NCBI RefSeq assembly: GCF_011397635.1
Contig: NC_064762.1
Coordinates: 21,167,479-21,231,478, forward strand
Source: Epinephelus fuscoguttatus
Taxonomy: Eukaryota > Chordata > Actinopteri > Perciformes > Serranidae
DNA: 64,000 nt
Direction: 5' to 3'
The translations under genes were made by a program, and so were the position numbers. Shown here one piece after another: positions 1-12,471 of the stretch. Under the pieces are notes generated by a model that had not been told where the DNA came from, did no database searches, and saw nothing but the letters and a program-made list of their open reading frames with translations. Position 1 is the first letter of the stretch. The number at the start of each line of letters is the position of its first letter.

Positions 1-354
1 TTGTTGAGTCTGGGGGATTAAGGTCAAGTAGTCAGGCAGGTTCTTGTGACCACTAAAGTGAGGTATGTCATCACTTGTACACAGTGTATATTTACAAAAG
101 CCTGAGTTGAGCGTTTTAGCACATAAATGTTTTGCATATTTTCATTATATGTTTCATGTATTTTATTATTGCCTGATGTCAGACAAAATTGTCAACTTGT
201 TACACTCCGTTTCCAGCTTCAGTCTAACTTTGTGTCCACTCTGACTGATTTCAGAGGATGAGGATGTTCCCTATCCAATTACATTGTTTCAAGTCCAGTG
301 ATGTTAAGAAGACTGTCAATTTAGAACTGCCTCGATAGCAGCACTGTCTAGTCT

Positions 355-690
355 ACAGTGGTCGCCATTGTTATTACTCCTCATTGGTTCCAGCGCACCA
401 TTTGACAACAGCTTGACAGTGGCATTAGTCGCGTCCTTGGCGCTGACTGGCTAGAGTCCCACCGCAGCACACATTGGTTGGTTTCTTATTTTAACCGAGA
501 AACCACTGTTTCAAGTCAGGAACGCGAGATGCATTAGTCAACTCAAACTCAGTGGAGTGGATGAATCTAAAAGTCTGGACCCAGGCAAATTTTATTCATG
601 TTTTATGTTATACATTGGACACATTGTTTGTTTCACCTGGTTCCACAAAAAAATCCCCTTGAGGATAATAAAGTCGAATTAAGTTGGCAA
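355..690. repeat. Interspersed repeat, copy 1 of a family also at 15370
   Basis: The stretch beginning cgccattgttattactcctc reappears in diverged form near 15370-15560: the same order of blocks follows (gcgcaccacttg-like, then an aaccgagaaacc-like block, then a block ending near tcagtcaactc). The end resembles a LINE 3' terminus (ttgaggataataaag). No protein is readable. The family name is not known to me. Confidence 0.6.
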
Positions 691-811
691 CAGGGAACGG
701 ACCCAATCCAGACGGACAAACCAAGCAGACAGCAGATTCAGAGGCTCAAGGAATGTCTTCCAGAGGTGCCACCAAGCCCAAAAATATTATGGGATTATTA
801 GGCTATTAGCA

Positions 812-852
812 AGATGGATGGATAGATGGATAGATAGATGGATAGATGGATG
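812..852. repeat. GATA/GATG microsatellite
   Basis: Imperfect tandem of gatg and gata units. It may be the tail of the LINE-like end just upstream. The rest of 850-1790 shows no gene or clear repeat. Confidence 0.8.
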
Positions 853-1793
853 AAGAAATTGGAAAATACCGTAAACCTTCAATTAAATGTCCTGTCCAGT
901 TTTATAGTACTATAGTAATATTCATAGTGGTTTAAATGTTTAAAAATGGCTGTATTTCCTGATCTTCGCTGAGCAACAGTTTTGTGTGAAAGGAATTAAA
1001 GGCCTGTCCCATATAGATGCCCGTCCCAAATATAGGCCGGCTGAGTTTAGTGATTTAAGCAAATCAAAGCCTTGGCTATTGATAGAGGTTTTACGGTATT
1101 CACAATCGAAAGAATTCTGACTTTTTTCCTTTGAAAAATTACTCAAACTGATGAATTAATTATAGAATTAGTGACCAATTAATTTAATATTGTACAAGTA
1201 ATTGATTAATCCATTAGTTGTCACAACTCTCGTCATAAACTAAGATAATGTTACCTGAGGGAGCCAATTAGCGCTCGGTTCTATTAATAGGAACCAGTCT
1301 TTGTCCAAGAAAATAAATGGACTTAGTGTTCAACTGGCAGGTTTATATCAAACCTAACTTGCATCAGACACGCTAATCAGTGTGCATAAGGTAATTCGTG
1401 ATGCAGCATCTCATTGGCTTTGAGTGTTGGCTTGGCCTCTACATCAATGATATATACAATTTTGACATCCAGAAACATTATATATAGGTCCTTCCAAACC
1501 GACCTTGTTTGGTTCTGACTTTTGGACTTTTTAGTTTAGACTTTTTGACCCTAACTAAAATTACAGGTGGGACACCTCACCCAGACCAAATAACCAAACC
1601 TGGGTCCGATGAAAAGAGGTGGTCTCTGTCCAGATCAAACTGTGCAAAGTGAGGACATTTTGGCTGGTCCTCACCTTTAGCGAGAATTAGGTTTAGGTTA
1701 GGGTTCGACATTTAGTTGTGATGGTTAAGGGTAGGGTAAGGGGCGAGGGAATACATTATGTCAATACATTATGTCAATAATAGAAGTACAAGA

Positions 1794-1794
<1 letters not shown>

Positions 1795-1834
<40 letters not shown>
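1795..1834. repeat. (TG)20 microsatellite
   Basis: Uninterrupted TG dinucleotides, 40 bases, a typical fish microsatellite likely to vary in length between individuals. Confidence 0.97.
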
Positions 1835-1835
<1 letters not shown>

Positions 1836-1954
1836 TTTTTGACAGAGAGAGTGACAGGAGCTGTGCTCAGAGTAGATAGGTGTTGGCGATCAGAGCAGAG
1901 GAGAAATTACCAGTAAAGTTGCCACGAGGTGGTAAATGCACAGTGCAGGTTTCC

Positions 1955-2165
1955 CAGTCTTTTGTTGTCCTTTTCCAAACTTTTTTGGAACCATGTTGCA
2001 GACCTAAAATTCAGAATAAGTGTATCTTTTACCAAAAGCAATAAAAAAGTTTACCAGTTGGAACATTAAAAATCAGGTCTTTGGAGTGTATTTAATTGAA
2101 TATAAATTTAGAAAGATTTGCAAATCAATGCATTCTGTTTTATTTAGTTTATTTGAAATCATGGT
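1955..2165. mobile_element. Solo end of the mariner-like family at 12472
   Basis: This block (ttttccaaacttttttggaa, then a gttgcag...aaattcagaataagtgtat segment, then gatttgcaaatcaatgcatt) matches the right inner end of the transposon at 12472-13952 in the same order. Only one end is present, so it is a solo terminal fragment. From 2170 to 3150 I see only AT-rich, unassigned sequence. Confidence 0.7.
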
Positions 2166-3159
2166 TGAACATTAGACCATTGTTTTTTGCTTTATACTTT
2201 TTGTTTGTTTTTTAACAGATACATTTCCTCACAACATTTTTACTTCTTTGCTTTACTGTCATTACCATAGATTATTACTTTTCAATTTAAGATTATATTC
2301 AACATTCAAAACTTCACGTGAAATGCAGGAAGAGCAAGTTAGACAATGTGCAATAAAGCAATAAGAAAGACTGTCATCTATCAGTGCTGTATAGTACACG
2401 TGGGAATGAAACTGTGCTTCTTCTGGCTCCCAATGCACAAAAAAAAAGAAAAAGAATGAATGATGCTCATAAGGTGCAAGAGTACAAACAAGACACAAAA
2501 CAAGGCACAAACATGTAGTGCAACACACAAAAACTGTTACAAGACTGTGTTAAAAAAATAGAAAAAAAAATAAAATGAGAATTTATAAATATTAATGTGA
2601 GTATAGAATAAGTGTGAAGTGTTAGTTAGCAGCAGTAGCCGTTTGTGGGTCCCTGAGGATATTTGTGTACAGTAAATGTATGCATTAAGGGACTTTAAGT
2701 AGTCAGCCAGGTTGTTTGTCATTTAGGGGACGTATGTCACGTTGTGTACACGCTATATGTAGAAAAAACAAAACAAAACAGAAATGATGCAGAATACAGA
2801 ACACACGGTAGCAGCGGAGGTGAAACCATACAGGCCTGTCCCATCAAAAAGATCTCTATAAGCTGTCAAGGACAGAAGAGGGAGAAGGGTTTTTAAATCT
2901 TACGACCGCTCCCAGTGTTAGTTTAACCTTTTAATTTTCAAGGTTTCTTTTGATATTGCTCTCTCTCTCCTCATAAACTTTGAAAAAAAGCAACATACTG
3001 CATGCCCCTTTGTCACACTCATCATGAAGAACACATGCACAACATAAAAAAGAGACCTGCAGCTTTCCATACATCATCAGGGATGTTTCCCAGATGCTTT
3101 GTTATCAAAATGCCCTGGAGTCTGTATGTTCAATAGTCACATGTTTACGTGGCGCTGTG

Positions 3160-3167
3160 TATATAAG
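3160..3167 (+). promoter_or_regulatory. TATA box of the CRISP gene
   Basis: TATATAAG lies 39 bp before the CRISP start codon. A TATA box normally places transcription start about 30 bp downstream, which would be near 3190 and would leave a very short 5' leader. Confidence 0.6.
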
Positions 3168-3198
3168 TGACACCTGTGGCCTAGTCCTGGACATAACC

Positions 3199-6100
3199 AT
3201 GGCGGTGTATACTTTCACCTTCCTGTGCGCCTTGAGCGTCTTTGCTGCTCTCCAGGTTCCGAGCACCAACGCATTCTTTTTTGATTGGTTTGTAAGTAAA
3301 ATTTAATGTCCTCTCTAATAGGGAATTATATTGGGTGTTTATTTCTTGTTTGATAATCTGACAAATGTAGCTTTTCCTATATGTACATTTTTATATTTTT
3401 GCTTCTAATGTGCAATAAACTGACCAATTATCTCCCTTCTGTCCCTGAAAACCATACCTGAAGGGTGAGTGTTTGTAATTAGTATTATAAAATGTCAAAT
3501 ATTCATGCACATTCACACTTCACAAAATCCAGGTTTTGGGTTTTAATTGTGTTCATCTCTGTTTAGGAGGATCATCATCTTCAGAAGAGGAACAACCCTC
3601 TCAACGACTGTCCATCAGCAAAGCTGATCAGAATGAGATCGTGAACAAGCACAACGACGTGAGAAGAAGTGTTCAGCCCACTGCTAGCAACATGATGAAA
3701 ATGGTAATGCAATAAAATAATTTCAGAGTTTTGAAAGCATAGTGTGCTTCACTGAATATTAATTCTCAGCATGGATCCTCACTTGATCTGGCCAATTAGT
3801 GCTTGATTTGGTATTACACATGCTCCCTCGTGCAGCAGATGGGTAAGGGATAAAATGATTTTCCAGACAGGCACACAGCACTCATTAATTTTCTGGTATA
3901 TACACTATACCAGAAAATCAGTGAGTGCTGTGTGCTTGTCTGGTATATACACTATAATTGTCTAGATGTGCTAATGGCTGATCCTTCCACTGCTTCCCAC
4001 AGAGCTGGAGCAGCGAGGCTGCAGCCAACGCTCAGAAATGGGCCGACAAGTGTACCATGAAGCACAGTCCTGACAGCTCCAGAACGATCAGCTGTAAGTT
4101 CATTTATTGTTTATTTTACTGTAAACTTTACTTTATAAAACTGTCAGCCACACTGTCATTTTGCAAACACTGAACTACCATGTTACTTATAATTCTAAAG
4201 TGATGTGTCAAGCATTTTAATCTTGTCAGAGCGTAAAATTACCTACAGCAGTATTTTAGACCATCATGTGACATTAGATGCTTCACTGCCACCCAGGACA
4301 AATCACATTACTTAGAGTTAGCAGCTTTTTAAGGCTCTGTGTCCACCATATCTAAAGCGTTTAATGGCAGAAACATTAGTACTCGCAGTGAGTTCATTTC
4401 CAATGTAATCAAAATGTCATGGCTGGGTTTATAGACTAGTTTCATGTGGCAGTTCATTGTGTGCTTTCTTCAGTGTGGCTGGTTTGGCAAATATTTTAAG
4501 TATGGGTCTTGTGGTGATGATCATACTAGTGCTATGTCACCATTAAAAACAGTTTAGATCTATTGAAGAGAACATCATTATGATGTGGCAGTGAGGCGGG
4601 AATAGCATTGGTATTTGTTCATTTATAAAGCTTTGATGCAGACGCCTCCACCCTGTATTTCATTCGTCTTTAACTATGACCTCACATAATCTTGGTACGC
4701 GTTCACAGAATAGGTTGTTGCTTCACAGAACTAGGAAGAATACCTTAAACTTAGACACTCTTATGGCTGTTTAAATGCCTTTTTCTGATCTTGTTTTAAT
4801 TGAGTGTACTTGCTGTTTACTATATAGCTACAGCTTAGCATGTATTTCTACTTTTAGCAATCATTTACTGCTACAGTTGTTTGTTGTTTTGTATGATTTA
4901 ATTTCTGGTTTAATTAATATGCATGATGGTTCTTTGTTTGCTTATTGATTGTTTTTAATGTCTTTGTTCATGTTCGGCATGAATGTAAGATGCTGCTATC
5001 AAAACGACAAGAAAAATCACTATTAATGGGAACATGGAGTAAATTAATTTTGCATCTGAGGGGTACAATCTTAAGGGATCAGTGTGTAGGATTTAGGGGG
5101 ATAAATTGGCAGAAATAGAATACAATTTAATGAGTATTTTTTTGTAGTGCACAATGAACTGAAAATAAGATTTGTTGTGTTCTCCCTACCTTTGGAATAA
5201 ACTGTTAACATCTACACAGTCTTCATTTATGGAGATCACCATGTTGCCCCACCATGTTTCTACAGTAGCCCAGAACAGACAAACCAAACACTGACTCCAT
5301 ATCTGGCCATTCGCGTTTTCATTAGTTCAATTAGTAGCAACATATTATTTATTATTAGGATTTGTAAAGAGAAACTGCTTTATTAGGTGTTTCTGGTGAT
5401 TAAAATCACCTAGTCCACTTGTACTGGAGAGGTCAAGACCGTCCTTAGTGACATGCCAGACTTCGTCATAAATATGTGGATTTGTAGCTTGAAACTACAT
5501 TATTCAGTGTTTTTGTTTGTTTCGGAGAGAAAAAAAAACGTCTGTGGATAATTCGGCTCACAATAAAAACCTCCTTAACGTGTAGATAAAAAAAAGGGGG
5601 GCACACATTAACTTATGAGAGAAAAGGGGCAAGCAAGAAGGGGATTTGTTTTTAGCAGTTTTAATCGCCTGGTGCGTTTGTTTTGGAGAGGAAGGGACCC
5701 CTGTGGATTATTCTGCTTCCGTAAAAAACCTCCTCACTCAAGGAAATCTAGCCAAGAGAACTTCTGGCTGGTTGCAATCTGCAATTCACCACTAGACGCC
5801 ACCAAATCCCACTAAATATTACACACTTCACCTTTAACTGAATTACTCATAATCATTAACTTAATCAAAGTTCAAGCCTCAAGCTGGAATGAGCTAGACA
5901 CATGAAACTTGCCCCAACTGGAAATGATGTGCAAATGCCTCCAAGAAATATGACTCAAATAGGCCACATGGTGGCACTGTAATTAACACCTAGATGCGAT
6001 TTTTGAAAGCCACGCCACTCACATCGTAAGTCCAACTGACTTGAAATTTGGCGCACATATCCAGCACCATGTGATCTCCAAAAAGCCTCTTGGACCATAA

Positions 6101-9100
6101 AAGTCCACCATGATGGATTTTTTTGCTATTATGCATAATGTGACAACAGGAAAATAAATAGACTTTTCTTTATTTTGACCTCATCAACACCAAATTTGTG
6201 ACACAGCCTTAAGGGACTGAGACACACATTTCTACTATAAATGAGCAGGATCAGTTAAAAACATGTCTGCCACTTAACAAATTCAAAATCAATATCAAAA
6301 ACTTTGGCAAAGGGCGGAGCTTATCAGTGAATTGTGTAGTTCCTGTAACAACAACACAGACACAGGTCAGCTGTCTCAAACAGGTGCTTATTCGAGCACT
6401 TCCGTGTCGCTGATACCTCTACTTCTTGTCACGCCGTGAAAACTATTTTTAAGAATAAACATAACAGAGAATGCATCAATACAGTGCAAGAAGGCAGAAG
6501 AGAAAACAAAGTGGCGGTCAGCGCAATCAGGGACAAAGTGAAATAAACACCTTATTGGCTGCTTTTCATGAAAAGAGTTTCCCAAAGCTCTTTAAGTCCT
6601 TCAAGTGTCTCTCCAACCGTCTTTCCAACCATCCACTTCAACCTTAGACATTTACAAACAGAAAATGAGAGCCTAGCAAGACATTCTCAACACTGCACTA
6701 TACACGGTCCCACAGCAAGTTCCGGTATGGTGTCACACCTAATAGCAAGCATAAGTCCCGCCACAGAAATACAGATAAGTGAATAATGAACCGATGCCTT
6801 AGTAGCTTCAACCCTTGTAATCACGTACATTTTACCCTTATTCATCAACCCAGTGACAAGATTTACATTCTAACCGTAATGAGTTAAATTATTAATCCAT
6901 GTATTTATCTAATTATGAACTTGGTTATACATCGTGCAAACTTCAAACTCAACATTTTTTTGCTCGCTTCTGTTTGTGGCTTTGATTTCAGGCAAATGAG
7001 CTTCCTTCTGGTGGCCAAGAAAGGGCTTGAACCTGGATAAAGTTGTGTTTGCCTTTGGATTGAGTGCATACAATTACAGATATGGACCAATAAATTGTAA
7101 TATGGGTTGATAAACTGTACATTTTGGAAAAATTAAAGCGTGTCTACAGTGGCAATAATGTACATTATTTTTTGAGAAATGTATTGCTTAATTCTCAGCA
7201 ATAGGTTTGGTTATGTGTTTGTTTATTTTGCTTATCACTGGATTGTTTGTATAGCTTTATGCAGTCTAGTTGTAATTTCATGTGATTGTGATATATTGTT
7301 TTGGCTCCGAAAAAAAGAAAACAAATTCAAATTAAGAAAAAAATATGTAGCAGGTCATACCGGAGGTGGACGAAATGAGCAGCCAGTGTCTGATATTCAA
7401 TTTAAAAAGTCAGCAGAGATTCAATACAACGACAGCTCTCAACTCGATCATGTAATTTTTTAACTTCTTCAAAAATCATCTTTTTCTGACAAAGAATTAC
7501 ATGAACAATGAGTGGAGGGAGCAATAGATAGAGGAGGAATATATAGTAGGTTTTATGCAAAGAAGGTGGTCATATGTCCTTAGGAATGACAGTTGGGGTT
7601 GGTCATGGTACAGCCTAATTTCCTGGCTGTCACAAAGATACTGTGCAGATGAGAAGAATTTCTTTCAGGTGTGATCATGAGTTGAGCACACACTAATGAT
7701 TGGTTTTAAAGAACTGAAGTATACCTCTCCTCTTTAACTGTAGCTAGCAAATGTGGAGAGAACCTGTACATGTCTAGCGGGAAGAAAACTTGGAGCCAAG
7801 CTATTCAAAAATGGATAAACGAGGTGAAGGACTGGCGCTACGGAGTGGGATCTATCAATGGAAAAGTGGTTGGACACTACACACAGGTGCCTTTATATCA
7901 CACAGCACTTGTTAATTCTGACTAACTTTGATCATCACAAATCTTTAATAACTCTAAAGGGTTAAAATGGGCTCACCAACCCAAACCGTGACTATTAAAA
8001 CAGTGTTATACAACAAATTAATGCCATGAACTCCGGATGATTTGGGTTTTATCTCCTCCTTTTATCTCCTACACAGATGGTTTGGCACAACTCCAACAAG
8101 GTTGGCTGTGGTATAGCCTACTGTCCCAACAGTGCCTACAAGTACTACTACGTCTGCCAATACTGCCCACCGTAAGTACAAAACATTTCCTTTCTTTTTA
8201 AACATAAATTAAAGTCATATTTTCTCACTTTTAGTGAATATTTGAGCCCAGTCTCACTCTGAAGTCGCCGAAATCCAGCGCTTATGAAGTGACTTGCGGT
8301 GTCAGAAACCAATGAAAAAAGGCATCCTTTAACTTCAGCCTGATTCGTGGCTGGTTGCCGTTATAGTTTAAAGGCGCACGCCAGCATCAGGGGGAAACGT
8401 GGCAGGACAAGGACGAAAGTTAAGGCGGCAAAAGTCCCACTGGGGCAGGCGGGAGGGGTGGTGGATGGGTCCAACAAACACCAAATTTCACTCATGAGAG
8501 CGGTGTTTGTGTACCGTAAGATTTTAAAGCCAAACCCTGTTCTTTTTTCCTAAACCTAACCACGTGTTTGTTGAAGGAAAAAAAAACTCAGTTTGCGGTG
8601 TTGTACCGACGCAGTGCGTTTATTTTGAAAGAGACTGTGTGAAAACGTTAAATTTCCTGTGAAAACAAAAGTGTATTTTGAAAGAAGACAATGTATGTAA
8701 CAGGCAGAGCTTGACATGGCGTCCCAAAACGTCAACAACCAACGCACCCAGGGTACCTTCCATGACCAAACATTGATATGTGACGAGGACGGAGTGAAAA
8801 TGTGTTGAATATTTACATGAATATTTACGTGTTTATTGAGGTGAATGGATCCAGGATCAAGTTCTGTTTTATAATATTAAATGTATCTGGGGGATTAAAA
8901 AAGAAGAAAAGAACATAGATAAAAATTTTAGTACATTTCAAACCTTGAAGGCTTTCTCTAAGTACGAATAATTTTGAAAACATCATTAGAATACTGAAGT
9001 GGATGGAAAAAAGGGACTGTGACAATGCTCTGCAGTAAGGAGTAAAACTGCAATTTACATCTAATTTGTCCTTCTTACTAAGTAGTCATTAAATAGTTAT

Positions 9101-12100
9101 TCAAAGTGCTTTGCCTTCTCAGATCATAATCTGTGATTTGTTTGCGCTGATATCCCATGTAAGAGTCCACTGCTGCTACATTTAATATTTGATGCTTTTG
9201 CCTACGTTACAGTGGAAACTACCAGTACGCTCGTCCCTACAAATCAGGACGCTCCTGCGGTGACTGTCCCAATGGCTGCGACAACAAACTGTGTGGTAGT
9301 ATTGCGTGTAAGTGGCAAATACTGGAAGACTAATTCCTAACATTCATTTTTGTGAATGAGAATGGCTTATTGGAATTTGGGCAACACTTTACTACATTAC
9401 AAACAATTTCGTTAATGTTTACATACTGCTTAAAAATGCCAAGTGTATGGGTTTGCCTTTATACCTTAACTGATTTATTAAAACATTAAGTTTAGTTTAG
9501 CTCATTTGACATTGTCAGAGGGACATTAAATTACTACAAAATGTCAAAGGTGAAATAAAATCCAGGATGTTTTCCACTGTTATAAGGTGTTATAAGGCAG
9601 GACTACGTTGCATCACATATAATAAAACAATATATTAAAAACCTAAATTACCTTCCCAACAAGTCAAACAGCGAAAAGTAAAATGTAAATATTACATACC
9701 AGTTATAAATAGTTATAGTTATAAAGAGTTAAAGCTACAGTTGGTTACTTAAATGAAAATAACTTTGTGTCATATTTGCTAACACTGTCACTATATTCTT
9801 AAAGAAGAGCAGGAGACAGTCTGTGAAAAAAAAATCATGTCTAACCTCCTTTGACTACTGACTCCAATGACAGTGGCTAAAATCTACCATGGTGCACCAA
9901 AAACAAAATCACGTAGGAAAGAAGCAAGCACTCTAAAAATAAATCCATTCAACAGGTGCACGGCCAAAAGCAGCAGAAAAAAGAAAAGAAGCCAGCACTC
10001 ACAAATGTCCTTTTGGTAAATTTAATAAACCAACTTGGGTGGCGTTACCAGAAACACAGACGTTTCGACAGAAAGTCAAGATTGTTAATTGAAGGACAGC
10101 GACTCAGTGACTTCTTTGCACTTTATTTTTTTACTGGGCATTTGTGATCTGATTGTTAATTGAGGGACAATTTGTTGATTTTAATTAATGGTTATTTGAC
10201 AGTTGGGTACTTTATTTGCCCCCTCAAGCACACATGTTTTACTGTTGATCACAGTGCCTTTTTGTACGAGCAGAATTTATTATGCACATGTATATCGATT
10301 TTCGGTGTATCTACTGCTATTTTGCTGTGACACACGTGTTTAAAATTGTTGTATTGTTATTGTGTTTTTCTTTGCCTGTGAGTTGGCACTATATTGTATG
10401 GCGGAAGTGTAAATTGTCTTTCCACACACCTGCTCTGATTGCTTCGAGCGTACTTAAACGCCACTTCCGTAACCTGAGTTACACACTGAAGAAGACTTTC
10501 TGTCGAAACGTCTGTGTTTCTGGTAACGCCACCCAAGTTGGTTTATTAAATTTACCAAAAGGACATTTGTGAGTGCTGGCTTCTCTTCTTTTTTCTTTTT
10601 TCTGCACCAAAAACAACCAACCAGAGATGAGGAGTCTCTGATGCAGCTGTCCATCATGTCAGTCACTGCTTGTGAACTGCAGTCAAACTGTCAAGCTAAG
10701 CAGCGCTGATCAAATTTAAAACAAGATACTGTTAGCTGCATTGCCTTTTTATCATCTCAAAGGTTTTCAGAAACGTATTTTAGCGTACTGTTTAGCTGTA
10801 AAATGAGAAAATTTGTGACCCAGCTGTGATTTTGAAGACAGTTGACCAAAGTATCAAGCAATGCCCACCGGCAGACCAACATTTTCATTTTACAGTTAAA
10901 TAATAGGGGTATTAATCTCATCACGTCTCATCACGATACGCATCAATACTTTGGACAATGATACGATATTTGCTGATATTACAAAGTCTCCCACAATACA
11001 ATTCAGATTTGCAGAGGACGCAGCAACCCCTTTGTTTTTAGCTTTTGTCCATAAGTAAAAAAAAACCCAACATAAATAATGTAAATAAGTGCAGTAAAGT
11101 TTACTTTAAACGGACTCCACTAACACACATATAACAGCACGTGGAACAAGTTCACCCTCAGGCTTTTCTATTAGAAAGACCTTTCTGGAAGAAATAATTT
11201 CACTTTAACCCAAATAATTATCTTTTTCCTAAAACTTCAGAACTATTTGGCTTACAGCCCTAAAGGCAAACTTCTCCCTCTTCTTCTCTCCCAAACTTCG
11301 CCATGTTTTATCTCGTTAACAGTATTGTTTACATTCACCATGCGCTCTGTCAGTTGACAGAGCACATGGTGAAGGTGCTCTGTCTGTTGACCCTTATTTT
11401 CTCCATAATCTATAATATTTTCACACTGCTGATTTATTTTCCGAGTAAATAACGTTATCCTCGTCGTCTTTCTCTTGGCTGCTTGACATCTGCCTGCCGC
11501 TGTTTGGCAGTGACACAGACTCTCAAAGTAAAAGTGTATCCCAAAAATGGAGATATAGATCATATTTTCATTTTGCATCAATGATACTGGATCATTGATC
11601 ACTGAATCGATATATTGATCTAGACCGATGGATTGTTACACCCCTACGGTACACTAAAGTATGTTTCTGAAAACATAGATGAGAAATACGCAATGCAGTA
11701 ACAGAATTTTGATTCACATTTGATCAGTGCTGCCTAGTTTGACAGTTTGACCGCAGTTCACAAGACGTGACTGACAGGATTCACAGCTACGTTTAAGACT
11801 CCTCTGCTCTGATTGGTTGTTTTCATTCATGTGTCGTAAGGCCATTAGAAGCGCTACAAGAGCAGGCAGAGGAGCATGATTTTTTTTTCCACAAATTATC
11901 TGTCTTATTCAGTGTTGTGTGAATGTAGAGACAGTTTCGGCAAGCTTTTTTTTTTTTGAAGTTACCAACTACAGCTTTAAACCTCAGTGAGTGAAGCCCA
12001 CAGAGTTTCTTTAAGCACAGACAGAAATAATAGAAAACTATGAGCAGAAGAAATAAATATGTCCTTTTTTTAATTCATTCATGACCATGGTATGCATTTT

Positions 12101-12357
12101 ATAAGCAGGACAGTAGTTAGCTTAGTATATACCTTAGTATAAAGAGATTTTTTTTGAGATAATCGGGAGACCACCCAGTTTCCTCATTTTTGCTACCTTT
12201 TTTATGCCTTCATTCTGCTTTTTTTCTGTCAGCTGGAGGCACCTCGCAACGCTGTCGCTACAAGGACAAGGCCTCTAACTGTCCCTCGTTGAAGCAGCAG
12301 CTGAGCTGCAAACATGGCCTGGTGGCTTCTTGGTGTCCCGCCTCCTGCAAGTGTTGA
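3199..12357 (+). CDS. Cysteine-rich secretory protein (CRISP, CAP superfamily)
   Basis: Seven coding exons: 3199-3295 (or 3291), 3567-3703, 4003-4093, 7744-7886, 8077-8171, 9213-9307 and 12233-12357, giving about 260 aa. Residues 1-25 form a signal peptide (hydrophobic core, ending STNA), so the product is secreted. Residues about 45-188 are a CAP/SCP domain with both family signatures: GHYTQMVW at 152-159 and [10 protein letters not shown] at 181-190. Residues 203-260 hold ten cysteines (203, 206, 210, 215 in the hinge; 227, 236, 245, 254, 258, 260 in the ShK-like CRISP domain), the family pattern. Known relatives act outside cells: some in sperm or epididymal fluid, some in venoms where they modulate ion channels; the role of this fish copy cannot be read. 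Oddity: exon 1 with the strong donor gtaagt (after 3291) is phase 0, but exon 2 needs phase 1. Using the donor four bases on (gtaaaa, after 3295) restores the frame. TATA box at 3160, poly(A) signal at 12404. Confidence 0.93.
3863..3943. repeat. Foldback (inverted repeat) in CRISP intron 2
   Basis: Arms 3863-3900 and 3907-3943 are inverted copies: ccagacaggcacacagcac on the left is met by gtgctgtgtgcttgtctgg on the right with few mismatches. The loop sequence tatatacactata is repeated directly after the right arm (3897-3909 and 3944-3956). It could form a long hairpin in the pre-mRNA. Confidence 0.85.
5075..5833. mobile_element. TTAA-flanked MITE (piggyBac-type) in CRISP intron 3
   Basis: TTAA at 5071-5074 and 5834-5837 flanks a 759-bp unit. 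The ends are related in inverted orientation: gggatcagtgtgtaggattt on the left against aggtgaagtgtgtaatattt read from the right. TTAA duplication is the hallmark of piggyBac-type integration. No transposase is readable. The terminal motif (cagtgtgtaggattta) is shared with the element at 47845. Confidence 0.7.
5880..6180. repeat. Common fish interspersed repeat fragment
   Basis: Text such as gacacatgaaacttgcc, gtggcactgtaatt and cttgaaatttggcgcacat resembles a repeat I remember as common in perch-like fish. The assignment rests on memory, not on a second copy in the window. From 6200 to 7740 the intron shows nothing else clear. Confidence 0.4.
8246..8770. repeat. Interspersed repeat in CRISP intron 5, related to 37318
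   Basis: The left part (tctcactctgaagtcgccga, aatccagc, aagtgacttgcgg) recurs at 37318-37420. The right part contains caaaacgtcaacaaccaac, familiar from fish genomes. No transposase or reverse transcriptase is readable. Confidence 0.6.
9972..10605. mobile_element. Inverted-repeat element, Penelope-like (proposed)
   Basis: About 106-112 bp arms at 9972-10077 and 10494-10605 are near-perfect inverted copies; for example gccagcactcacaaatgtcc on the left is met by ggacatttgtgagtgctggc on the right. The right arm begins beside CTGAAGA (10486-10492), a short GAC/GTC stem and GAAA (10505-10508), the layout of a hammerhead ribozyme core. Penelope-like retroelements are known to carry hammerhead motifs in their terminal repeats, so I infer that origin. 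It lies in CRISP intron 6. No reverse transcriptase or GIY-YIG domain is readable. Confidence 0.6.
10904..11646. mobile_element. hAT-type MITE in CRISP intron 6
   Basis: The ends taggggtattaa on the left and taggggtgtaac read from the right are inverted copies of a terminus common in fish hAT elements. The interior has the typical run of degenerate atacgat/atcgat motifs at both ends. An internal palindrome lies at about 11337-11375. The eight bases outside each end do not match, so the duplication is lost or my borders are off. Confidence 0.65.
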
Positions 12358-12403
12358 TTTAATGCCACAAGTCCACATGGACTCTGAGTCATCAGTCACT
12401 TTC

Positions 12404-12409
12404 AATAAA
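12404..12409 (+). terminator. Poly(A) signal of CRISP
   Basis: AATAAA stands 47 bp after the CRISP stop codon, a normal distance for a short 3' UTR. Confidence 0.75.
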
Positions 12410-12471
12410 TGATACACTATGACACTTGTGTCCCTCAGCTGATTATTGATCGGGTCAAAAAGCCTGAAGTA

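Noticed and set aside
3292-3566. Microexon before gtgagt near 3463 joining CRISP exons 1 and 2
   Set aside because: No acceptor close enough gives a stop-free exon of the right phase; the four-base donor shift is simpler.
11252-11602. Minus-strand open frame of 116 codons
   Set aside because: It runs through the interior and right end of a hAT MITE and contains its palindrome; not a host gene.
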